Shown: one piece after another, positions 35,000-48,425 of the stretch
Numbering within the stretch: position 1 is the first letter of the stretch
Layout: each line of letters begins with the position of its first letter
Origin: Triatoma infestans
Lineage: Eukaryota > Arthropoda > Insecta > Hemiptera > Reduviidae
Direction: 5' to 3'
NCBI GenBank assembly: GCA_011037195.1
Contig: JAAEAF010000237.1
Coordinates: forward strand, 248,001-312,000
DNA length: 64,000 nucleotides
Made by a program: the position numbers and the translations under genes
Notes under the pieces: generated by a model
What the model saw: the letters and a program-made list of their open reading frames with translations, nothing else
The model's database searches: none
What the model was told of the DNA's origin: nothing

Positions 35000-35215
35000 A
35001 CATTGTAATGGGATCTGAATCAATAAAGATTCATAGGATCCAAAGAGAGGAGAAGCACATTAATTAAATTAAAAGTTAGTTACTCCCCATCTAGGCCAGA
35101 CTAGGAAGGGGCAGTTCAAGAGAGTTCTACGATAGTTTACAAGAGTCAACCAGTCAGCAACCTATCTTGTACCCTCTTATTACTCAACTAGTCTGTCTCT
35201 TTATATTTCACTCGC
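35000..35215 (-). repeat. Family D repeat, copy 2
   Basis: Inverse-oriented counterpart of 14272-14490. Confidence 0.55.
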
Positions 35216-35689
35216 TATCTTTACTGTAAAGTTCTTGCAGTTTGTGTGGTCTTTTCATTATACAGTGTTCAGCATTATCATCTAGTTTATTTCTCTAAAA
35301 ATCCAGTCACTCTAATTCTCTCTCCTTCTCACTTCCTGCTTATGATTCACACATTGTTAAACAACACTCAAGGAAGCCAAAAAGTTTTTTTTCTTCCCAT
35401 AGGAAGGTAGATTTGGCTTTATATTTTACTAGTCTGTAGGGATTTTTTACACATATCATTAACATGGAGTGGGTTGCATCGAAAATCATATTGCTCTAAT
35501 AGCTCTTTACTAGGTGGGCAAATTAGCTTCTCAGATTTTTTTTAAACAATTCATCTTTTGCATGAGGTGTCTGCAACATAGTCAGCCACATTTAGCTAAC
35601 TGCTTCTAAATCAATGTGTGTAATGTTCTACTCTTCACCAACTATCTAATTAAGAGCAACTAAATCATGGAAAAACACTCTGAACGTCG
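35216..35689. other. Unassigned stretch
   Basis: Nothing recognised. Confidence 0.5.
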
Positions 35690-35850
35690 GGTTTTGCTAA
35701 AAGAAAAAAAAAGCGGAAACAGCGCAAATGTGGCGGAAACCTAAAGTAGTATATGTTTAGTAAATACACCAAGTTTAAAAAAAATTATCAATTAAAATTG
35801 ATATTGCAATAAGAGAAAGTTTTGTGTGTGTGTGTGTCAAACCAGAGTTT
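35690..35850 (+). repeat. Family A terminal fragment
   Basis: Ends GCAATAAGAGAAAGTTTTGTG with a TG run and TCAAACCAGAGTTTTTG in place of the usual CACACCAGATTTTT. Confidence 0.5.
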
Positions 35851-36739
35851 TTGTTGTTTACTCCATTATTGTCTCTCATAATCATTTTTGTAGCATTCTT
35901 CTCTCTGTATTGTTAAAGTACTTTGGTTACGTGCACTCTATTTAAAAGGCAATTGCTATTTTTATAATTTGCGGTTTTTGAACTGAGAGAATACTGATGA
36001 AACTATAAAAAATCTCAAGATTGTTAAAAACATGCATCTACTTTAAAGAAAAAAAAAGAATTAAAATAACTGTAAATTTAAATGGTTATTTCCGGTGTTT
36101 CGATTTACAAAGTTCTTGTTTAGAAACTAACTGTCTATCTCTCTCTTTCTCCCAGTTTTAGTATTGGTGAAAGTTTAATTGTTCCTTTGTTTTTAGAAAA
36201 CGTGCACATAGAATATTCAGGGTCATGGTTTAATAGTTTTCCATTTAAAGTTTAAAACTGTTTAAACAATATATAGGTTTTTACCTAAACAATTATATTA
36301 TAATTATTATCCTAGCCTGATAGTAAATTTGTTTTTAAAAGAAAATATTAAATAAAATTGGTTATAAATTACGAAGTTTTAAAATTAAAAAAAAACTTTA
36401 TACAATATATTCGTAAAATTTAATGGTGGCGTTTGTTTTTCTTTTCGAAATCACATTTTCCCTCCTAGAAACACATGTTTTGAGGTCCTCTGTTTATGAA
36501 AAAAAAAATCTGGAGTGGAAATCTCAGACTTCTTTTTATTAAAGCAATAAACAAAATACATCTGTAAACTTGGAATTACAGTTTCCCTAAACAAAAATAT
36601 AGTTTTTGTGGGAGTAGATTTTGGCTCTCTTAGCACATAAGCAGGTACAGAATATGATTACACTGTACTCCAGAAGTCAGTGTAGTCGTCAAATCTATAG
36701 TTTAAAAAATATTAAGTTTAATTAGCAATAACAGTATAT
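35851..36739. other. A+T-rich stretch with a short family A start trace
   Basis: Only ATGTTTTGAGGTCCTCTG at 36475-36492 is recognisable; the rest is unassigned. Confidence 0.45.
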
Positions 36740-37690
36740 TAAGTTTTAAAATAAGCTCGTTTGAGACATTCACACGACTTCTACTCGTTTGAAACTTCTG
36801 TACGAAACTTTCTTACTGTGAAACTCTTACGGCATTTTTTTTTTAAATTGTAATATTTCCAAATTTGTAGTTGAGCAAGCCATGCATAAAAAACGTTGAA
36901 AGATGGTAATCCACCTAAGGGGATAATGTGGGCGCCCTCTGTTGAGAAACAAAGCTTGTACTGGCAATCTCAATTTATATGTAACAACATATCGACATTT
37001 CCGATTTTCAGGAAATTTGTGATTCTAGCAACGCTTTTAATGTATATTACTATTATTTAGGAAATAGGAACATACATTGTTCTGAAGGGATACTTTCTAG
37101 GAAAGCTTAGCGTTACTGTTCCCCCAGAACCCCCCCAAAAAAATAATTTTCCCTTTTAAATGTTTCAAATCTAAGTGATAAGTATTTAGGTTTGTAGATA
37201 GTATTTTGAAGATTAAAGAAAGTCGTTGAAGTTGTTTTTTTTTTTTTGTAAAATCGTGAAAAACATTCAGCAAAACAATAAAAAAAAAAAAAAAAAAATC
37301 AGCTAAGTTGCACTACCGGTTGATGGATTTTGGCCAAAACTTTCCGTTCATGGAGGGGAGTATTTAAACAGTAAATCAACTGGGAGATTCCTGCGATTTG
37401 TGAGATATTTTGTTCACACATACGCACACATTTAAAAAAAAAAGTGAAAAAGTGTTCTTAAAAAAAACAACATTGTTTTTGCGCTCCCACTCAGAGGAAC
37501 CTTAAATCATATTTTTTTTTTATGAAAATTGAATTTTGAAAATTCCATTATCGCATTCAGACACGAAGGATTCGGTCACAAAATCGCCACCGGATGTGCG
37601 ACTTTTATTTTTCTCAATTTCCTGCCTGTTTCTCGAGAAAAGCTCCAATGATTCCATAAATTTTTGTGAATCAACATATAGGCATTTAAT
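36740..37690 (-). repeat. Family A mosaic, mostly minus strand
   Basis: GAGACATTCACACGACTTC (inner end) near 36763, a start-like block (CTCAGAGGAACCTTAAATCAT) near 37491, then a plus-strand module piece (CCACCGGATGTGCGACTTTT) at 37588. A rearranged or nested pair. Confidence 0.5.
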
Positions 37691-37739
37691 ATTTGGTTGT
37701 TTATTGGCGATTAGAGTATTACTTAGTTTACACGGCTTC

Positions 37740-38600
37740 GTCCCCCTAAAGGGGTTGACGTTGGGAACTAGAGGCGTCTCTTCTTCCTGTCTTTCAAGTC
37801 ATCCTCTCGTTCTTCATCCCGCCATTTCCTCTTCGTTATCATCATTCCATTGCATCCTCGGCCTGCCTCTTCTTCTGCGTCCTCTCGGAACCATTCGCTA
37901 ATTCGACTGGGCCATTCCTCAGGGTTCATCCTCCTGACATGTCCATACCATGTCAGCTTCCTTTCCATTATTTTCTCTCCCATTCCCTTCCCACACCCTC
38001 ATCTCCCTTACTTATCATCCCGAACTCTGTCCATACTAGTCCTCCTAAGGCACCTCCTCCAAAAGTCCATCTCCACAACATCTATCTTTTGTTTCAACTT
38101 CTCCACCGTGTACAACAAAATGCCCTCTATAATCGTATGGAAATTTTTATTTTTATTTTCTGAGGATATTCCGTTCCATAGGATTGGATGCAACATTCTG
38201 ACAGCCTTCCTTGCTTGCTCTACCTTCGATTGCACTTCCTTTTCTGTATCCCCTTTACTGTTTAAATGGACCCTAGATATTTGAAAGAGTTCACTTGTCT
38301 TATTCTCTTCCCATCCAGTTTCAAATCTCCTTCCTCATTACTTCCAACTGACAAGTATTCCGTTTTTTCAAAGTTTATACCTAGCTTTCATATTCAACCT
38401 TTAACTTCCTGATCATGTGTTCGAGGTTATTATCTTTGTCTTGTGCAATCACCACCATCCGTAAAAAATAGCGTCCACAGATATTCATCGCTTACCGGAA
38501 TTCCCATTTTTTCGCATTTCCTATTCCAACTTTCCATCACTGTGCTAAGGTAGATCTTAAAGATTAGAGTATTATGGATAATAATTAGGTTTGAATATTA
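37740..38600 (-). mobile_element. LINE reverse transcriptase remnant
   Basis: Minus strand. FFTDGGD at about 38475-38455 stands where the YADD-type site is expected. Then ARKAVRMLHPILWNGISSEN and VVEMDFWRRCLRRTS (about 38210-38035), then IMERKLTWYGHVRRMNPEEW (about 37975-37915), the WYGHV-R-M block at the C terminus of many arthropod LINE proteins. Two or more frames are needed. The long plus-strand frames here (37536-37901, 37850-38284) are shadows. Related to the fragment at 1880-2760. Confidence 0.75.
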
Positions 38601-38671
38601 AAGATATTAGAGTATTGTTGTTAAAATTCGTGAGATACGGGCAGAAGTTAAGAGAAAACATAATGAATTGT

Positions 38672-38705
38672 TGCCAACGTTTCGATAAATATTATCTTTA
38701 GAATT
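38672..38705 (-). ncRNA. Hammerhead-like terminal motif, isolated half
   Basis: On the minus strand a hairpin GATAA-TAT-TTATC is followed directly by GAAACGUUGGCAA, the same order as in the palindrome at 58075-58560. The upstream half of stem I is missing. Probably a decayed relic. Confidence 0.4.
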
Positions 38706-39686
38706 TAGAATTTATTTAGAATTTAATTATATTTTAATATATTTTCTTTAGATTTTAATTTATTATCAGAACACATTTTGCATTTTACTTCTGGCCGATC
38801 CTAATGAATAATACGACATAACATAGACTTTTATTGGAACCATTATTCTGGGAAACCTAATTATTTGAGGGATTTGCTGAAATGTTAGTCTGTCTTTTAA
38901 TAACGTGCCTATCACCAGGTGGGCGAAAGGAATTTTTGTGTGTTTCTACATTTTTTTTTTGTTTGGCGGTGGTGGTAGGGAAATATACTAATGTTTGTGC
39001 AAGCTATACGTAATTGTCTATCTTAAATCAAATCTATAGTTATTTCAAAAAGGATCCATGTTGATCATTATCCATTTGTATGTTTGACAAGACAAAGCCC
39101 TCTTATATCATCCAGTTACCATATAAGGCGGTGGTCTACACTAGATGGAAAAGATGCTTTAAGAATATTGAACATATTATATCTGAATGTGTTCACATAT
39201 ATATACGTTTGGTTCTTTCCTTTATTATTTTGTTTTTGATTTTTGTTTATATATGTATGTGTATGTGCCTTGTGTAGTATTTCGGGAGAAGGGGCGAGTC
39301 TTATGTGGTTTTTGTAGATTATTGCATAATGTTTGGTTAAAAGTTGATGTTGCCATATAATACAAAACTTTAAGTACCTTGTTTGTAGTCATATAGTATT
39401 ATTATACCTTGTTGGTATTTCATTCAACAATATTATTGCACAACATATTGATAAGGATTTTTATATTTAGCAATCAATCGATTGTTTAGTTTGAATTATT
39501 GCTATTATTAACATATTATGTTTCTAACTTAATTTCTTTACTTTCTCTGAATGCTGTAAATATCGCAGCATTAAATTCGTATATGATATCAACTCGAAAA
39601 ATCGGTAAAGATTATCTCCTAGAAAATAATGCTAATATTAATATCAAAACAAGAAACTTACATTTAATAGTCAAAATTAGGTAAAG
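38706..39686. other. Unassigned A+T-rich stretch
   Basis: No recognised gene or element. Confidence 0.5.
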
Positions 39687-39920
39687 GAATAGCTAAGTGG
39701 GTTAGCGTACTGGACTCCCACGCGCAGGACCGGGTTCGAGTACAGCTATGCTACCGTTAGATTTTTTCTTTCAAGGAGCCTCTACAGCTCACCGTCCGGT
39801 GATGGACAGTGCTAACTGTAACGAGAGAGCACTGTCCGGAGGCCGGCAGGGCACTGAGAAGATTCCGTGCGCCAATGACCATAGATGTTGACGCGCCTTA
39901 AATTAAAAAAGAATTAAACA
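39687..39920 (+). mobile_element. tRNA-derived SINE, type 1
   Basis: Head TAGCTAAGTGGGTTAGCGTA (A-box region), B-box-like GGTTCGAGTAC, TTAGATTTTTTCTTTCAAGG, CTCTACAGCTCACCGTCCGG, GGAGGCCGGCAGGGCACTG, and 3' tail AATGACCATAGATGTTGACG then CGCCTTAAATTAAAAAA. The most complete type 1 copy here. Confidence 0.8.
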
Positions 39921-40479
39921 AACTTAAGATTCAATTCATCCAGATCACACGCAACAAATTCGCACATTAACACAATCAAAACCTGAACATTACCATAAAA
40001 ATTTGCAATTTGGCTACAGAAAATCACTCAACCAACACCCACTCATAAGTTAAAACATACACATTACACAATAAAATATATCTAATCATGAAATCAATAT
40101 TTGGGGGGGGGTCTGCTGTAGAAAGGACAAGCGGCATATTGATAAAGTATGTCTCGGAAAGTGATTGCTGTGTTTAACTCGATCCTACAGGATACCAACA
40201 TAATGATATAAGCGAAGCATCTAATTTATAAGTCAATTGTCGAAACATAATGCTATACATAGTACGAAGACGTTAAATGAAGATCTTAGAAGAAACTGCT
40301 GCCCCTTAAAAAATGGAATATTCGAGGAAAGCTGTCAGAGTGTCCAGATTGATGTGAAAACCAACAAGGAAGTGAGAAAATAAACGTTAACTTTCTTCAA
40401 AATATTGAAAAGAAATGATTGGATTGGTTATGATCATTTAAAAAGAATGGATTAAGAAAGGATCCCAAAACCAACTTTT
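39921..40479. other. Unassigned stretch
   Basis: Nothing recognised; a G tract at about 40103. Confidence 0.5.
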
Positions 40480-41720
40480 AATTTGTTGACCCCCAAAAAT
40501 GTTTGATTATCATAAGCCAATCACTTATTTTAATACATTTGTTAAACTTTTTAAGTCGCTTATTCTGGATCATTCAGTAGCTATATTATTTCAAATAATC
40601 ATGGTTTTATCGCAAGAGATTAACAATGACTAATTTAACATGTATGTTAAATACAATCGCCTAGGAAGTTGAAAGAAGAGACCAGGTAGATGTTATTTTA
40701 AACAGGGCTTTTGATCGCGTTCCTTATTCATTGTTACTTCAAAAATTAAAGCGGATCGGTATCCAAGATCATCTTCTCGAATGGATCTCATCCTATCTTC
40801 AAGGAAGATAATGCACTGTGAAGTGGAATGTCTCATCAGGAGTGCCTCAAGGCTCTTTTTTCGGTCATTGGCTAATCAACATCTTTGTTAATATCATTTC
40901 CAAGACATTTCTGCCCTCAAAATTCCTGCACTGAAAATTCCAATTTTCAGAAGAATAACTTTAGTGCAGAACAGTGAAAGATCGCAAGAACCCTTACATC
41001 GCCTCTAAGAGTGGTGTGAAGTCAGTGGCATAGAAATGAACATCAATAAATGACATCTCATTTCGTTCTCTTCTAGAAAAAGGAATAATGTGGAATACTT
41101 CTAGTCTATTCAAGATTATCACCTAGATTGCATCATTAGGAACCTAGGAATCAAACTGACTGCCAACCTTACATATGGAACTAATGTTGATGAACTTGGA
41201 AAAGAGTTTCCAGGTTTGTGATCTGGTAAAACAAAAGAACTCGAAGATTCTAAAGCAATAAAACATTTTCGCGGTGAATACTTTATATGTAAGAAATATT
41301 TTAGAATATGGTGTGGAACCCATAATACACGAAGCAACATTGACAGACAAGGACGATTTTGTCAAATATTTCACAAGGATGTTTCCCCACGGATATAGAT
41401 AGATTCCTTAGAACTAAGGAGACTGAAGACAGATCTTTTATTTCTCTATAAACTGATCAACAATATAATCGACTATCCGGAACTACTGGCTGACATCCCT
41501 TCTCAGGTTTCACCACTACACCTTACACATTCTTTTACGTTTGCACTTCCTCATCATAGCACAAACTTATTCTTTTAATTATTCTCTGTCAAGATTATGC
41601 AGGGAATGGGATTAAAGACATCAATTGGACTTCACAGTGAAATTTTCATATTTAAGAAATTATTAAATGAAATCTAATATTCCCCTCTTTTGGTAACAAT
41701 ACTGTTTTGTACCTGTCTAT
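40480..41720 (+). mobile_element. Jockey-like LINE reverse transcriptase remnant
   Basis: Long, decayed copy. KPITYFNTFVKLFKSLILDH (about 40515-40575) matches the start of the reverse transcriptase (PIS-L-KLFE-ILD). VDVILNRAFDRVPYSLLLQK (about 40688-40747) is the first catalytic region, and SGVPQGSFFGHWLINIFVN (about 40840-40890) is the SGVPQGS block. The YADD site is missing or deleted. Downstream, RRLKTDLLFLYKLINNIIDY (about 41418-41475) is the C-terminal signature of jockey-type proteins. At least ten stops or shifts; no activity possible. Confidence 0.8.
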
Positions 41721-42179
41721 AGTGTTATATCTCTTTTTATTCTTTTTAATTTAAGAATTAAATTTATGTAATGACTTCAACCATACGACATACGCTATTT
41801 GTTGATAAAAGTTAATAAAACATAATAATCTCTGAATATTATAAAAAAAAAGGATACTAAATGATTAATTTAAAGCAAAACTCTGATTAGTTCGTTAAAA
41901 ACCATACGATTATTGATTTATAAAACTTAATCCTACTTCAGTCCGTGCACTTATATTGTTCGGCTAATATAATAAGCACATGGGGATTGGTTAACTTTTT
42001 TAAAAAAGCCTACATCATATTGAAGAAGAGCAGCTATATTCTGTTTTAAAGGGAGATATTTTATTACCATTAAATTACTTTCTAATCGATTTTCCATTCG
42101 TTACAAAGTTGTTTACCCATGATTAAATTATTTATACATAATAAAATTTTCTGATTACCTTAAATAGTGCGTATTTTAT
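41721..42179. other. Unassigned A+T-rich stretch
   Basis: Nothing recognised. Confidence 0.5.
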
Positions 42180-42960
42180 TTGATTAACCGTTACCACCGC
42201 ATCTGGCATAAAAGTTTCGGGCAAAATCATTTAACCAGAAAAGCGACTTTACAACGATTTTTTCTTTAAACTTCGTGTACTAACGACATACCTATAACTT
42301 TTACTTGCATCATTTTCCCGGGAAAATTGATATTTGGTGGGTTCTAGGGAACAGTAGCGTCATGCTTTCCAATAAAATGCCACTTCCATACAGTGTATGG
42401 TATTACCACCCACATAATATTAACACACTTTAGAACCATTGATAGAATTCTAAATTTGAAAAAAAAAATCAGTTAATCGTACGTGCAACTTTATAGACTA
42501 GGTTTTTGGGGTTTTTGAAGTTTTTTTTCGAAGGCTACAACGATTTTCTTTAAACTTTGAATGCGAACTATACAGATAAAATATTATCACTTTAATTTTT
42601 TTTTCTGGATTTTTTTTTAAGGTGCACAACAACTATGGTCCTCTGCACCTGTTTCTAATTTGTAAGGACTTATCCGGGATGCATATCCATAGCTACCAGT
42701 CTAATGATTTCTACAGTAAACCTACAATCTCGGTCTAATAATTAGATTTTAGGCAGTGATTCAAGGGAAGGAGATGGAAGGTCACCCTCCACTCAACAGT
42801 TCGTTTTAATTGTTTCATTCAGCTTTATAAATACACATAATATTTAAAGCCAGTTAAAATTTTGTTAAACATTTCACGTTTAAAGGAAATTAATAAATAA
42901 TTAAGTAAATTGGTGTAAAAGAAGGAAAGTGTGGGTGTTTCACACCCATTTTTACGTTCT
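42180..42960 (+). repeat. Family A copy with a nested tail-like insert
   Basis: Modules with CAACGATTTTTTCTTTAAAC (42253) and GTACGTGCAACTTT (42479); ends at GAAAGTGTGGGTGTTTCACAC (about 42926). The insert at 42603-42800 interrupts it. Confidence 0.65.
42603..42800 (-). mobile_element. Retroelement 3' tail related to SINE type 1
   Basis: Minus strand ends GGACCATAGTTGTTGTGCAC then CTTAAAAAAAA. The type 1 SINE ends with a similar GACCATAGATGTTGACGCGC then CTTAAATTAAAAA. The upstream 150 bp is unlike the SINE, so it may be the 3' end of its partner LINE. Confidence 0.4.
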
Positions 42961-45900
42961 CCAATTTTTTGTTACGTTAAAAAAACAAACAACTACTACA
43001 CTGCTAATTCACACCTTTCTATGAATGAAAACTTCTGTAGTATAATACTGTGTATACATAAAACATAGGGTTTTTAAATAAACATGTGGTAATAGTAGGC
43101 GATCAAAACAGCTGCCGCCGCCTTACAGTATTGTGTCGCATTAAAACGGAGAATCCCACTCATATTTTATATAAACGCAAGTCATTCAAATGGCAAAAAT
43201 AAAGCAGAATACTATATGTAGAATATATTTTATTATATCTAATGAGATATATACATATAAAAAAATAATTTTTGATGAATAAAGTGTTAAACTTGAAAAG
43301 TTATTTTATTTTTTATTTTTTATTTTTTATTTAAAAAAAAAGAATGCAATAAGGTACGAGAGGGGCTTGCCTGAATGATAACAATGTCACCATGTGGTTG
43401 GGGCTAAGTGTCTCCTTTTATATATATATATGCATATATACATGGAATGAGTGAATGACTATCATTACTATAGTGTATATAATAATGTCATGCTAATCTA
43501 TTCAACAGAAAACAACATGTCCGTATGTCTGTCGACTTGTATGTGTGTGACACTGTCTGTTTTTATATGTGTAAATGTCTGTCAGGTTCTGTGTGTGTGT
43601 GTGTGTGTGTATGTGTGTGTGAGACGACTGTATAATATAGTTTAAATATAAAAGATAGAGAAGAAGAGAAAGTGAAGGTTATAAAATACATTCAAAATAC
43701 TCACACAATAATATACATAGCCTAACTACTACTATATTAGTGAATGTAGGTATATTTTAATAGATACGAGTAAGATATATTAAAAAGGAAGAAGAAGATG
43801 AACAACAAATAAGAAGAAGCAAAAATAAAAATAGAAAGTAAATAAGAAGAGAGAGAGAGAGAGAGAGAGAAAGTGAAACAAAGAGAGAGAAAAAAAAAGC
43901 CTTGCAAAATTCTCTCCTTTTATCCTTGTGTGTATATATATGTATATATACTCTCAAAGAGAGTCATTTTGGTCAACCTGTGACGTTCTAGTTGAGATTG
44001 TTTCATTATTTGCTCCTTTGTTATCATCGTATCTTCTACCAGCTGACTCATTGTGCACACAATCAAAATGGTCTTTTTTTTTCTTTTATTTATATTTTTA
44101 CCATTTTCTTCTTTACCTACTACTCCCACTCATATCTTCTATCTGAATATAGTTTTACACATTAATCTTGTTTTTTTTCTCACTTCATATGTTACAAATT
44201 GAACACCAATCAGATGGCATTAAGATGCATGTGAATCAGATATTTACTGTAAAATGTAAAATGCTATTACATGCTTTAGCTTATGTTATTAGTTGTTATT
44301 GAAATAAAAATAAATCTAAGAGTTCCTTGAGATGTCTTTTTTGTATACTGTATGCTGCCCCGTGATTGGCTATGCGCCAAACCGATATATAATGCACACG
44401 ACTAGATTTTATTCCTGGTTTTGGCCTTGGATTTAATTGGTGATTTTATTGAAATATATTCCAAGGAGTATCGAAATCCCGCGGCAAATTCAATGGCATA
44501 GGCAGGGGTAAATAATTATTGTGATTTTGGCGTAGAAAATTATTGACACGTGACAAAGAAAGGCTCAATAGTCGTCTTCATGGGAATAGGATCCCGTTTG
44601 TGCGATAACGCAATAGTCTGTCCGGGAAGAAAACATAAACAAGGAACAAGTGAGGAGAGCACTGCTTTGGAGAATCTTCTCTAGTCTGAGCTAGGCTAAT
44701 ATCTGTCTGGGCTGCTAGGACTGATAAAGATCTGAGGTAATACTCTCTTTACTAGAATATATTTCTAATATAAATTCTAGGATATATTTGGAACATAAAC
44801 TTGGAAGAAGTCCTGTTGGTTGTGAGTCTCTCCAAGCACCATTTGGGTGGCCTGTTTTGATTGGCCGTGCAAAAAAAAAAAGAAGTACCACATTCTTGGA
44901 ATTAAGTTTTCGAATATCAGAATAATTAGAAATGTGCAAGAGCATTATTGGATGTACTGTTTGTATTAGGTGTCAGGGAAATTATTTTTCTTCATCTTTG
45001 TGCAAGAGTGTTGAGATTGGAGAAGTTAAAAGTTGGCTGTCGAAACTACATTGTTGGAAATAATTAAATCCTAATAATTAAAACTGTACGTTCATTTTAT
45101 GTGAATATGAAAGAGCTGGTTTTGGAATGGTACCTGAAAGTCAAAGACTGAGAGGATGACCTGGGAATGGTTGGAGTTAAGTTTCTATAAAAGTTTTCAA
45201 TAAAACTTTTTATATATTTGTCCAGAGGGGACTACTTGCTGACTAGGATCTTTGTCCGATATGTATATAGTACAGACACTAAAATTGATCGAAATTTCCC
45301 TCCTTTAGAAAAAAGATATCTTAGCTACTCCAAATTTATCCCAGCTGTCACAACTTTAACATTAAAGTTTTAATTTAATTATTATAAAACTATATTATAA
45401 TTAGGAGCACATTAATATAGTGGTTTGGTACATAATATACTAAATTATTGATTACATTCTGTAGGGTGTCCTCTTAATTAAGGCTAGTCAATGTTGGTCA
45501 TAGCTTGGAGAGAGAGTTTCACCCTAGCCGAGGGCTTTCAGCAATGTTGCTGGAATATAAACTTCCCCATCTTAATAATAATTAAGCGGATCATGAATAC
45601 TATTCGATGAATTACACCAAACACTATACCCAATTTAATGTTTATCCAAATATTTAGCCCATCTTTTAATAGAATTTCAGTTTAGAAAATTAATTAAGGA
45701 TAACCATTTCTAATTATTTAATATTAATTTATTTATGTTTTCCTAACTTATAGTTGTTTTTTTTTCAAAAAAATGCTATAACTAATTATTTGTTATTGTT
45801 TAATTTATGAATAATAATAATAATATTAGAACAATGAGCAATCAAAAACAGTATAAATATATCAAAATTGTTTAAAATTTATAACAATGAAACTCATAAA

Positions 45901-46984
45901 TTTGAGAGATTTTGGTATATTAAGTTTATTGTATTTAATGAGTGTTGATATGCCAACACATACATATCTTTTGTAACCGTTTAGCTACATTGTTTACTTT
46001 AAATTTTTTATTTTAGTATCTTATTATTTAGTTTACTATTTATCTGCTCTTTTTTTCCCCAGAAATTATAATATTATCTTGATTGTTTTATCAATTGTAT
46101 AATATTGTTAAACTGTGAATTGTATAATAGAATTAAACTGTGATTATAATTTATAGTTTTGACAGTAAATAACATACAGTTTTTATTATTATATTTTGAG
46201 AATTATTATCCCCGGAAATACTATACTGTACATAATTGAAATATACACCTAACTTTACTGGAATATCAATATCACTCTATTGTTTTCTATATAAATTTCC
46301 GTTATTATTGTATTATCTTAAAACATTTTATGTGCAATTGATTTTGGATATGTTGTAAATTCAAATTTTTTTTTTTTTTTTAGTAACAAATGCATTTCCT
46401 CTTCTTTAAAAAAACCTGCACCATTCCAATAAAGACTGTATACAGTTCTGAAAGAGAAATTATTTAAAAAATCGGAATTTTTACTACACGTTTATTTTCT
46501 TTGTCACAAAACAACATGAGTCTGATGCAGTAGACAAAATTGTACTGAAATGGCATTTAAAAAGAGGTTGAAGCTATTTACGAGTAAATTTGGTAAAACT
46601 GAAAGAGGTTGATTAATTTATATTTTTTAACCGTAATATCGTCCATGATTAATCAATCATTTTAGCCCCCTATTCGTTAATTATTACGCTTCAAAATTTC
46701 CTTTTTTTGTTCACATTGTAATCCAAATACCAAAATAGGAAGTAGTAATATTGCTGGTTTGTAATAACGGGCAATTGATTTGTGGGGAAATTCATTAACA
46801 AGTTATAAACGGAAATGATAACCAGGTTTCTATCTTTTCTTCACTAGTGGGAGTGTGGTAAAGAACGGAAGAAAAGGTCGTGGGACAAAGCGGAAACAAT
46901 CAGGTGATAACAGATTGCCCGGGGATATTGGCCATGAATGGTCCTAATTGGAACACATTGCTAGATAAGATAAAATAAATAAAA
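42961..46984. other. Unassigned; microsatellite-rich
   Basis: GT repeat at about 43590-43620 and GA repeat at about 43848-43870. About 44330-45300 is less A+T-rich, with GATTGGCT (CCAAT inverse) and ATATATAATG near 44365-44395 that could mark a promoter or LTR, but no coding sequence or LTR ends were found. Confidence 0.4.
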
Positions 46985-47117
46985 GAGGATTAGTAATGGC
47001 TTTGTAGTCTTTATTAAAGACCGGCAGGTTTTTATATTATTATAACTCGATTAGTAATGGCTTTGTAGTCTTTATTAAAGACCGTGTAGGTTTTTATATT
47101 ATTATTATTATAACTCC
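46985..47117 (+). repeat. 61-bp tandem duplication
   Basis: Two near-identical copies of GATTAGTAATGGCTTTGTAG...TATAACTC starting at 46989 and 47050. They differ in the GGC/TGT bases after GACC and in a TTA run. Confidence 0.85.
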
Positions 47118-47649
47118 CTTATAAGCTTAACGGGTTTTGAAACTGAATATTATATTTATTTGCATGTAAAAAATCCCAACTAGGCTGACCTAAAGCAGAA
47201 GTTATTTCTAATGAATTTGTAATAATCGCTTTTCAAACATTTCTGTTATAATAAAAACCTGTATGTAATTTTTGTCTGTCTAGTTATTTAGGTCACAATC
47301 ATGGCTGAAACCATTCAAAACTAATTAAAAATAGATATGACGCTACTTTGAAATTTGGACTCAGTTTTGAGAATATTTCATTATTTTCCCTGGAATACTA
47401 TTAAAGTGACCAGAGATTTTGGTTTGAATAATACACTTATGCGGTTGTAACGGATTTCAAATATGTTCGGAATTTTAAAATTTATAAAATCAAAGATTTG
47501 GCGATCATCATTTTGTTCATCGAACTTTAGTGTATAGCAATGATTAGCAGTGATTTAGCGAAAAATATAATGATCGCTGAGATGGCATAATGCGTTTGTG
47601 TGAATGGCAACTTAGGTTAGTATTTTCGAAATTGGAAATCTCATTGCTG
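47118..47649. other. Unassigned stretch
   Basis: Nothing recognised. Confidence 0.5.
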
Positions 47650-48425
47650 TAAAGAGAAAGTATTACGCTCCTATCAAATTTTCGTTGCGAGTTTTCATCG
47701 GAAATACACGTTTTGGGGGTCCTCAGGATCGGTAAAAGTGGTTTTTATAAATTGGTCTGTGTGTGTGTGTAACTAAAAACGGAAAATCGTAGAAAGTTCA
47801 AATTTGATATTTGTTTATGCTCTAAGGGGACCTGATAATATTTATGGTTTTGATAAACATTGGTTAACCGGAAGTATCACTTTACTGAGTGTTTTTCCGT
47901 TTTTTTTACGATTTTTTCGAAAATGGCTCCAACTTCAAAATGGCTTTCTTTAAACTTAGTACCTATATCAACTACACAGATAAAGAGCTAACTACTTTTA
48001 TTTAATAGCTAATACTAATTCTATACTATTTAAATTATTTGAATATACTAATTTAAATAAAATACTAATACTATCTGAATTCTATCACTATACTATATTA
48101 ATGCTAATACTTTTTTTTTACAGTCCATGACAAACGCCGACGGATTCAATTGAATATGGTATAATAACTATGAATGCCAAACAATAAATACTATTTATCA
48201 CTTTTTTTGAACATTTTTCCCCGAAAGTTCCATGGTGGAGGAGCGAAGTTATACTTTCAATACTTTAGATTTTCCCATTGACAGAAAAACATTCAAGACA
48301 ATCAAAGGACATTCAAGAAATCAAAATTATAAGTTTGAAGAATATTGTGCTTATCTGCGGTAAGAGAAAGTCATGTGAGTGATTCACACTAGATTAACTC
48401 TTACCAAGAACGCAATACTTTCCCC
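47650..48425 (+). repeat. Family A copy
   Basis: Start block AAAGAGAAAGTATTACGCTC, GAGTTTTCATCGGAAATAC and a GT run; module AACCGGAAGTATCACTTTAC (47867). Inner end GGTAAGAGAAAGTCATGTGA near 48359, followed by a short inverted start piece. Confidence 0.7.

Noticed and set aside
37850..38284. 144-codon open frame, the second longest in the window
   Set aside because: Shadow of the minus-strand LINE reverse transcriptase remnant, which has recognisable motifs.
43757..43957. 66-codon minus-strand frame
   Set aside because: Low-complexity serine/leucine run from the GA microsatellite.
44340..44400. Promoter with CCAAT-like and TATA-like boxes
   Set aside because: No transcript, exon or open frame follows; such boxes are expected by chance in this composition.
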